From contig JAICJI010000014.1 in assembly GCA_025928515.1 (NCBI GenBank), forward strand, positions 1 through 44,832: DNA of 44,832 nt, written 5' to 3'. Below, piece by piece: positions 40,371 through 44,832 of the stretch. This DNA comes from Thermoleophilia bacterium. Lineage in GTDB: Bacteria; Actinomycetota; Thermoleophilia; Gaiellales; Gaiellaceae. Position 1 is the first letter of the stretch. Each line of letters begins with the position of its first letter. Made by a program: the position numbers and the translations under genes. Below the pieces are notes generated by a model that saw nothing but the letters and a program-made list of their open reading frames with translations, was not told the DNA's origin and ran no database searches.

Positions 40371-41303
40371 CTATGACAACTCTCGCCCGCGTCCCGCCGC
40401 CTGCGCGAGCTCGACCACGGCAGCGGCGACGGCGACGTCCCAGGCAGCGAGACCGTTGGACTTGAAGACGACGACGTCCTCGTCGGACTGGCGCCCCGCG
40501 ACCTCCTCGGCGACGACTTCCTGCAGCTCGTGCACCTCGAGCCAGTCGAGGACGCCCGACTCGATCGGCTCGATCAGGTCGGCCGACTCCAGCTTCGCGT
40601 CGTCGAGCGAGTCGCAGCAGACGAACGCAGCACGCTCGAGGACGACGTTGTCGAGCTCGCGGCGGCGACCGTCGTTCGCACCCACGGCGCAGACGAGCGC
40701 GCCCGAGCGCAGCCACTCGCCGCGCAGCACCGGGTCGCGGGAGTTGGTCGCGGTGACGACGACGTCGCACGCGACGGGATCCTGGTGGCTCTCCCCCGGC
40801 TCCGCGTCGTGCTCTTCGCAGAACGCGCGCAGCCGTTCCTCGGTCCGGCAGTACGCCACGACGCGCTCGAGGCCGGGAAGCGCGGCGCGGATGCAGGCGA
40901 CCTGCGACTCGGCCTGCCAACCGCAGCCGATCACGCCGAGCGAGCGTGCGTTGCTCCTCGCCAGATACTTCGTCGCGACGCCGCTCGCCGCGCCGGTGCG
41001 CAGCTGGCCGAGCTTGTCCGCCTCGAGCACGGCGACGAGATCCGGCGAGTCGGCTCGAAAGAGGAGAACCACGAAGCGCGCGCCCTCCGCGAACCCGGCG
41101 TAGACCTTTGCGCCGGCGAAGCCGAGCTCGAGGTCGGCGGCGGCCATGACCGCGAGCGCCCCGCCCTCGAGACCGAGCCGGTAGCGCGGCCGGTTCTCGA
41201 CGGCTCCGGCCGCGAGGCGCCGAAAGCAGCCCTCGATGGCCTCGACGGCGTCGGCCGGGGAGAGCAGGTCCGCGACGTCCTGCTCGCTGAGATAGAGGGG
41301 CAT
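40371..41303 (-). CDS. Ornithine cyclodeaminase / mu-crystallin family protein
   Basis: This 310-residue protein has LSEQDVADLLSPADAVEAIEGCFRRLAAG at the start, RPRYRLGLEGGALAVMAA, the NAD(P)-binding SLGVIGCGWQAESQVACIRAA at about 125-145 and VFKSNGLAAWDVAVAAAVVELA near the C terminus. Members act as ornithine cyclodeaminases, alanine dehydrogenases or imine reductases; the substrate cannot be told here. The ATG at 41303 is supported by the typical MPLYLSEQDV start. It is the first gene of an operon ending in thiolase. Confidence 0.9.
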   Translation of the reverse strand: MPLYLSEQDVADLLSPADAVEAIEGCFRRLAAGAVENRPRYRLGLEGGALAVMAAADLELGFAGAKVYAGFAEGARFVVLLFRADSPDLVAVLEADKLGQLRTGAASGVATKYLARSNARSLGVIGCGWQAESQVACIRAALPGLERVVAYCRTEERLRAFCEEHDAEPGESHQDPVACDVVVTATNSRDPVLRGEWLRSGALVCAVGANDGRRRELDNVVLERAAFVCCDSLDDAKLESADLIEPIESGVLDWLEVHELQEVVAEEVAGRQSDEDVVVFKSNGLAAWDVAVAAAVVELAQAAGRGRELS

Positions 41304-41322
41304 GGACGGATTCTGGAGAATC

Positions 41323-41580
41323 TCAGCCTGCCGCGATTCCGCGGACGAGTGCTGTAAGTGCGTCTCTCCAGAAGCGCGCCTCGTCGCCTGCGGGCAAAAG
41401 CGAGCGGAGCTCCATTGCGGCCAGGCCTTCGCAGAGTGCGTCGAACGCCGAGACGGCTTCCGGGACGGGATAGGAGCCGAGCAACCCGGCAGCCTCGAGG
41501 CGCTCGATCCGTCCCAACTCACCGGCGACCGGTCCGACGAGGTCTGGACGATCTTCCAACGTGACATGAAGATGGAGGCC
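41323..41580 (-). pseudogene. TetR-regulator remnant (C-terminal part only)
   Basis: On the minus strand the reading LHLHVTLEDRPDLVGPVAGELGRIERLEAAGLL...EAVSAFDALCEGLAAMELRSLLPAGDEARFWRDALTALVRGI looks like the ligand-domain helices of a TetR regulator. The HTH part is missing; upstream codons of the same frame have no TetR resemblance. The family call is by eye. Confidence 0.5.
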
Positions 41581-41943
41581 GATCCGGCGCCGCACCGGGA
41601 GCTCCTCCGAGTCGGCGACCACGCATCCCAGGAGGTCGTCCTGCGCTACCAGGCCGACCTGCTCGACGGGTCGTTGGACGACGTCATTCGCGGGCAGGCG
41701 AGCGGCATGGCCGAGCTGCGCCGGCGCGGCGTGCCATACATCTCGCTCCACGCGAAGCCTGTAGATCAGGACGGGCGACACTGGCTCCTCGAACGGATCC
41801 CGCAGGCCGAGATCGTCGTGTGGCCGGTCGAGCATCACTTCCCGCATCTCGCCGCCCCTGACCGTCTCGTCGCGCTTGTCACAGGTCTGGCCGCTGGTGC
41901 CACAGCGCCACTCCAAGAGCACGATGAAATGCGCCCGGCATGA
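41569..41943 (+). pseudogene. Alpha/beta-hydrolase remnant (C-terminal part only)
   Basis: On the plus strand VVLRYQADLLDGSLDDVIRGQASGMAELRRRGVPYISLHAKPVDQDGRHWLLERIPQAEIVVWPVEHHFPHLAAPDRLVALVTGL fits the last third of an alpha/beta hydrolase (Asp then His regions). The nucleophile elbow and N terminus are absent, so it is inactive. It starts head to head with the TetR remnant and its stop overlaps the 3' end of the tRNA gene on the other strand. Confidence 0.5.
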
Positions 41944-42002
41944 TTCGAACATGCGACCTCTGCCTCCGCAGGGCAGCGCTCTATCCCCTGAGCTACGGGC
42001 GC
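41930..42002 (-). tRNA. tRNA-Arg (anticodon GCG)
   Basis: A full cloverleaf of 73 bases is present. The acceptor is GCGCCCG/CGGGCGC, the D-arm GCTC/GAGC, the anticodon stem CTGCC/GGCAG with loop CTGCGGA, and the T-arm GCATG/CATGC with TTCGAAT; the discriminator is A. The CCA end is not encoded. The anticodon reads GCG, decoding CGC (and CGU) as Arg; A20 and C35 identity elements fit Arg. Confidence 0.95.
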
Positions 42003-42027
42003 TCGGGACGGTCAGTGTAGCGCCGGG

Positions 42028-42219
42028 TTAGCCGCGGCCCAGGAGCCGCGAGAGCAGGCTCGGCCGAGCGGGAGGTCCCGGCAGGTTCGCCGCGGCGACG
42101 CACTCGAGATGGGCGTGCCGGCGGCGGCTCGTGTCCCCCTCCGGCGAGATGAGGACGTGGTCGCTCATCGCGTGGAGCTGGTGGCCGCAGAGCGGGCACC
42201 GGTACGTCGCCGGCTTCAT
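42028..42219 (-). CDS. Small zinc-ribbon-like protein
   Basis: This 63-residue protein has YRCPLCGHQLHAMSDHVLISPEGDTSRRRHAHLECVAAA: a CxxC knuckle, then His and Cys residues that could complete a zinc site, and a basic/Pro-rich tail ending SLLSRLLGRG. It lies 28 bases downstream of ygfZ on the same strand. The ATG at 42219 is the only close start. The function is unknown. Confidence 0.65.
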   Translation of the reverse strand: MKPATYRCPLCGHQLHAMSDHVLISPEGDTSRRRHAHLECVAAANLPGPPARPSLLSRLLGRG

Positions 42220-42247
42220 GCTCCGGACCGGGCGGATCGAGTACCAG

Positions 42248-42997
42248 TCAGCCGGCTCGAGCCGCGAGCGCGAGCGGCGCGTCATCCGGCACCTCCGTCC
42301 GCACGTACGCGAGCGCGACGACGGTGCCGTCCTCGCGACGCGCGGCGCTCGTGACACGGCCGACCTCCCGTCCGTCGTGGAGCAGCGGCGCGTCGTACTC
42401 CGGCACCTCGTCGAGCTCGACAACCCGCAGCCCCCGGTTCGGATGGCCGCGGAAGTGCAGGCGCGCGATGGGCTCCTGCCCCGGGTAGCAACCCTTCGAG
42501 AAGGAGACGTGCGTCTCGTCGAGACCCGCCTCGGCCGGCAGGATCCGGTCGTCGATCTCGCGCTCCCAGCGCGGGACGGCGCTCTCGATCCGGCGCAGCT
42601 CGAGCTCTTCGGCCGAGAGCGTCGGCTCGAGGCCGGCGTCCAGTGCCTCTCGGGCGTCGCGCCAGTCGGTGGCGAAGCCGTCGTTGCCGCCGAAGACGAG
42701 CACCGAGTCGTGCTTCTCGGCCTCGATCTCGCACTCGGCGCGCAGCCGCATCCGCGTCAGGTGCGTGCGCACGTGCTCGCCTTGACCGGGCTCCGTCAGG
42801 AGCAGGAAGTCGTCGTCCGCTCGGCGCAGGACGACGAGCGGCGCGATCACGCGGGCCTTCGCGGTTAGGAGCAGCGCCGGAGACGCCTCCCCGGCACCGA
42901 GCGCCTCGACGTCGTTCGAGACCATCCGCTGCAGGTAGTCGGCAGCATCGGGCCCGGCGACGCGGACGAATTCGCGCTCTCTCGCAGCCACCTCCAC
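42248..42997 (-). CDS. ygfZ: YgfZ/GcvT-like folate-binding protein
   Basis: This 249-residue protein has the YgfZ signature KGCYPGQE (residues 168-175, Cys170) followed by PIARLHFRGHPNRGLRVVELD, and an N-terminal FVRVAGPDAADYLQRMVSNDVEAL. YgfZ proteins bind tetrahydrofolate and assist repair or synthesis of certain Fe-S enzymes. The GTG start at 42997 is only 20 bases from the start of the divergent oxidoreductase gene, so their promoters must overlap coding DNA. A zinc-ribbon gene follows. Confidence 0.9.
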   Translation of the reverse strand: MEVAAREREFVRVAGPDAADYLQRMVSNDVEALGAGEASPALLLTAKARVIAPLVVLRRADDDFLLLTEPGQGEHVRTHLTRMRLRAECEIEAEKHDSVLVFGGNDGFATDWRDAREALDAGLEPTLSAEELELRRIESAVPRWEREIDDRILPAEAGLDETHVSFSKGCYPGQEPIARLHFRGHPNRGLRVVELDEVPEYDAPLLHDGREVGRVTSAARREDGTVVALAYVRTEVPDDAPLALAARAG

Positions 42998-43017
42998 GCC
43001 GTCTAGTGTGCCCGGCG

Positions 43018-43629
43018 ATGCCTCTCTTCCGCTCGAAAGCCGAGGACAAGGTGCGCGCCGCGGGCTACGACCCGGCCCGGCTGCCTCCGGGCCAGTACCT
43101 CACCGAGAAGTGGCCCGTGCTCCACGCCGGCGACGTCGCGCACGTCGACCTCGCCACCTGGAGGCTCCGGCTGTTCGGCGAGGTCGAGGAGGAGGTCACG
43201 CTCGACTACGAGCAGCTGCGCGCGTTACCCGCGACGGACGTCACGACCGACATCCACTGCGTCACGCGCTGGAGCCGCTTCGACGCCGGGTTCCGCGGCG
43301 TCCACTGGCGGGAGCTCGCGAAGCTCTGCCGGCCGAAGCCCTCGGCGCACTTCGCGATCGCGCACGCCGAGGCCGGTTACACCGAGAACCTCCCTCTCGC
43401 GGCGCTCGACGAGGAGAACGCGGTCGTCGCGTACGAGGCCGACGGCGAGCCGCTGACGGCGGAGCACGGCGGCCCCGTTCGCCTGGTCGTTCCGTCCCGC
43501 TACTTCTGGAAGAGCGCGAAGTGGCTCAACGGGATCGAGCTCGTGCCCGCCGACCAGCCCGGCTTCTGGGAGCGCTACGGCTACCACAACGACGCCGATC
43601 CCTGGCGCGAAGAGAGGTACGGCTTCTGA
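43018..43629 (+). CDS. Sulfite-oxidase-fold molybdopterin oxidoreductase
   Basis: This 203-residue single-domain SUOX-fold protein (PF00174) has WPVLHAGDVAHVDLATWRLRLFGEV, TTDIHCVTRWSRFDAGFRGVHWREL with the Mo-ligand Cys81, and RLVVPSRYFWKSAKWLNGIELVPADQPGFWERYGYHNDADPWREERY. The C-terminal WERYGYHN ending is usual for bacterial YedY-like proteins. No twin-Arg signal is visible, so it appears cytoplasmic, unlike MsrP. The substrate is unknown. Confidence 0.9.
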   Translation: MPLFRSKAEDKVRAAGYDPARLPPGQYLTEKWPVLHAGDVAHVDLATWRLRLFGEVEEEVTLDYEQLRALPATDVTTDIHCVTRWSRFDAGFRGVHWRELAKLCRPKPSAHFAIAHAEAGYTENLPLAALDEENAVVAYEADGEPLTAEHGGPVRLVVPSRYFWKSAKWLNGIELVPADQPGFWERYGYHNDADPWREERYGF

Positions 43630-43640
43630 CGCGGAAGGGC

Positions 43641-43667
43641 TAAAGGCCCGACGGGTCGTGGCCGATA
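43641..43667 (+). promoter_or_regulatory. Sigma-28 (FliA/WhiG)-like promoter candidate
   Basis: TAAA (43641-43644), 16 bases, then GCCGATA (43661-43667) matches the FliA/WhiG consensus TAAA-N15-GCCGATAA except for one extra spacer base. A start near 43674 would be followed within 20 bases by a strong hairpin and then the methyltransferase gene. The match is from memory of the consensus. Confidence 0.4.
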
Positions 43668-43690
43668 CGGACTGCGAACCACCTCCCCCT

Positions 43691-43725
43691 ACGAGAGCGG
43701 CGCCCCAACGGGCGCCGTTTCTCGT
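43691..43725 (+). terminator. Strong hairpin before the methyltransferase gene
   Basis: ACGAGA pairs with TCTCGT outside, and GGCGCCC pairs with GGGCGCC inside around a CAAC loop (13 bp in all with a small internal bulge). TTCT follows. It may end transcription from the upstream oxidoreductase gene or act as an attenuator; the U tract is poor. Confidence 0.5.
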
Positions 43726-43745
43726 TCTGGGTAGCTTGGAGTGTC

Positions 43746-44573
43746 GTGCCGGCTTACGACCCGACGATCTTCGAGGGCGCCGCCGCCCACTACCGATCCG
43801 GCAGACCGCCTTACTCGCAACAGCTCGAAGCCGTCCTCGCGGAGGAAGTCGGGCTCGACGGCACCGGCAGACTTCTCGACGGTGTCTGCGGCCCCGGCAT
43901 CCTCACCCTCCGGCTCGCTCACCTGTTCCAGGAGGCCGTCGGTGTCGACCCCGACGCAGCGATGCTCAGCGAGGGTCGCCGGGCAGCCGACGACCTCGGA
44001 ATCGCGCGTGTCCGCTGGGTGCACGCCCTCGCCGAGGGTCTTCCAGAAGTCGCACCGGGGCCGTTCCGGCTGATCACGTTCGGCCAGTCCTTCCACTGGA
44101 CGGACGAGGCCAGAGTCGCCGAGACCGTCTACGACATGCTGGATCCGGGCGGCGCCTTGGCTCTCATCGTCCACACGGTCGAGGGACGTCCGAAGCCGCA
44201 GAGCCCCGGCCCGCCGCCGATCCCGCACGCCGAGGTCAGGGCCCTCGTGAAGAAGTACCTCGGCTCGACGAAGCGTGCCGGCCAGGGCTTCGCGCCGGCC
44301 CGGACGCACCGCTTCGAAGACGTTCTCGTCCGCACCAGGTTCGGCCCGCCGCAGTCGCTCTTCGCTCCGGGCATCCCGGATCTCGTGCGCGACACCGAGA
44401 GCGTGCTGTCCGGCTACTTCTCCATGTCCTCGTCGGCCCCGCACCTGTTCGGCGACCGCGCCGAAGACTTCGCACGTGAGGTTCGGGAGTTGCTCGCAGC
44501 GCGTTCTCCCGACGGCGTTTTCTGGGACTGGCCGGGCGACACGGAGGTCGTCTTGGCGCGCAGGCCGCGCTGA
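43746..44573 (+). CDS. Class I SAM-dependent methyltransferase
   Basis: The 275-residue protein has the YDPTIFEGAAAHYRSGRPPYSQQLEAVL start of small-molecule methyltransferases (UbiE/type 11), motif I LLDGVCGPGILTL, acidic motif II VGVDPDAAML and ITFGQSFHWTDEARVAETVYDMLDPGGALAL. In motif I the usual DVGCGPG is changed to DGVCGPG, which may affect SAM binding. The substrate is unknown. It starts with GTG 29 bases after the hairpin, and converges on groEL across a bidirectional terminator. Confidence 0.85.
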   Translation: MPAYDPTIFEGAAAHYRSGRPPYSQQLEAVLAEEVGLDGTGRLLDGVCGPGILTLRLAHLFQEAVGVDPDAAMLSEGRRAADDLGIARVRWVHALAEGLPEVAPGPFRLITFGQSFHWTDEARVAETVYDMLDPGGALALIVHTVEGRPKPQSPGPPPIPHAEVRALVKKYLGSTKRAGQGFAPARTHRFEDVLVRTRFGPPQSLFAPGIPDLVRDTESVLSGYFSMSSSAPHLFGDRAEDFAREVRELLAARSPDGVFWDWPGDTEVVLARRPR

Positions 44574-44578
44574 AACGA

Positions 44579-44605
44579 CAGAGGGCCGGCTGAGCCGGCC
44601 CTCTG
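44579..44605. terminator. Bidirectional terminator between methyltransferase and groEL
   Basis: A perfect 12-bp inverted repeat (CAGAGGGCCGGC, TGA loop, GCCGGCCCTCTG) lies between convergent genes. There is no long U tract, as is common in GC-rich actinobacteria. Confidence 0.75.
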
Positions 44606-44610
44606 CGCAA

Positions 44611-44625
44611 AGCCCGAGTCGGGCT
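44611..44625 (-). terminator. groEL terminator hairpin
   Basis: AGCCCGA and TCGGGCT around a single central base lie 3 bases after the groEL stop. On the groEL strand it is followed by TTGCG, then the 12-bp stem, giving two hairpins in tandem. Confidence 0.6.
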
Positions 44626-44627
44626 CG

Positions 44628-44832
44628 TTACATCATCCCGCCCATGTCCGGCATGCCGGCGCCGGCGCCCACGGGGTTCTTCTCCGGGGCCTCGGCGACG
44701 ACCGCCTCGGTGGTGAGGATGTTCTTCGCGATCGAGGCGGCGTTCTGGAGCGCCGAGCGAGTGACCATGGTCGGGTCGCCGATCCCGCTCTTGAGCAGGT
44801 CCTCGACCTCGCCGGTCTCGACGTTCAGGCCG
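44628..44832 (-). CDS. groEL: Chaperonin GroEL, C-terminal end (runs off window)
   Basis: The minus strand reads [53 protein letters not shown], then a Gly/Met-rich [13 protein letters not shown] tail and TAA at 44630-44628. This is the conserved last 67 residues of GroEL/Hsp60, the cytoplasmic folding chaperone. The bulk of the gene lies outside the window. Confidence 0.97.
   Translation of the reverse strand, partial: GLNVETGEVEDLLKSGIGDPTMVTRSALQNAASIAKNILTTEAVVAEAPEKNPVGAGAGMPDMGGMM

Noticed and set aside
41302-41952. Either full-length frame across the remnants as an intact gene
   Set aside because: Only the C-terminal part of each frame resembles a known family, and the other halves look like shadow translations of the opposite remnant.
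41930-42002. tRNA 3' end as a phage or island attachment site
   Set aside because: No integrase, no second copy of the tRNA 3' end and no mobile genes were seen in the window.

Overview
The window is about 70% GC, with strong G/C preference at third codon positions, many GTG starts and tightly packed, often overlapping genes. Gene content fits a deep-branching actinobacterium of the Thermoleophilia (Gaiellales/Solirubrobacterales) type. Supporting evidence is the futalosine menaquinone gene mqnD, a phenylacetate (paa) cluster, tandem-cyclase/AAA/TPR proteins, a very large CSLREA/beta-helix exoprotein and a GroEL ending in a Gly/Met-rich tail. Taxonomy is inferred from these features, not tested.

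Layout. 1-8.1 kb: the N-terminal end of an AI-2E transporter (minus), a degenerate M23-like protein and a YmdB phosphodiesterase (plus), then a minus-strand run (alkaline-phosphatase-like enzyme, Pcm, PRC-barrel protein, GtrA, a PepSY + GT-C-like membrane protein, a secreted protein), and a thioredoxin-fold protein lacking both cysteines. 8.1-12.4 kb: a minus-strand 2-oxoacid dehydrogenase operon (E1 alpha, E1 beta, E2) with a HIRAN protein and an acetamidase/formamidase wedged between E1 beta and E2. 12.4-20.8 kb: one gene for a 2797-residue exported protein: beta-helices, a TolB-like propeller, 21 copies of PVGST in five blocks, a gingipain-like (C25) His/Cys domain and a PxKxF-like C terminus. 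20.9-26.2 kb: a cyclase/AAA/TPR signalling protein, a lipid kinase and a TetR repressor. 26.2-31.9 kb: the phenylacetate cluster (paaABCD, paaG, paaK, EthD and VOC proteins), with a cNMP-binding protein and a hidden SelW/Rdx-type selenoprotein inside it. 32-36.4 kb: a Tet(M)-like ribosomal protection GTPase, an MFS exporter with its TetR regulator, and a YdcZ-type transporter. 36.4-44.8 kb: a glycosyltransferase, a small acidic protein, an operon of ornithine-cyclodeaminase-like protein/hypothetical/mqnD/thiolase, two facing gene remnants next to a tRNA-Arg, a zinc-ribbon protein, YgfZ, a sulfite-oxidase-fold protein, a methyltransferase, and the 3' end of groEL.

The strongest hidden signal is at 28894-29115. 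A 74-codon frame carries a CxxU motif with an in-frame TGA. A perfect GC-rich hairpin follows at the distance and with the loop expected of a bacterial SECIS element, and the rest of the frame reads as a SelW/Rdx protein. Ordinary gene calling would miss it. Other notable signals are the giant PVGST-repeat protein with an inserted module inside its peptidase domain, a repeated 14-base operator in the tetR-MFS locus, a deletion scar joining two facing gene remnants, and a tRNA-Arg with anticodon GCG.
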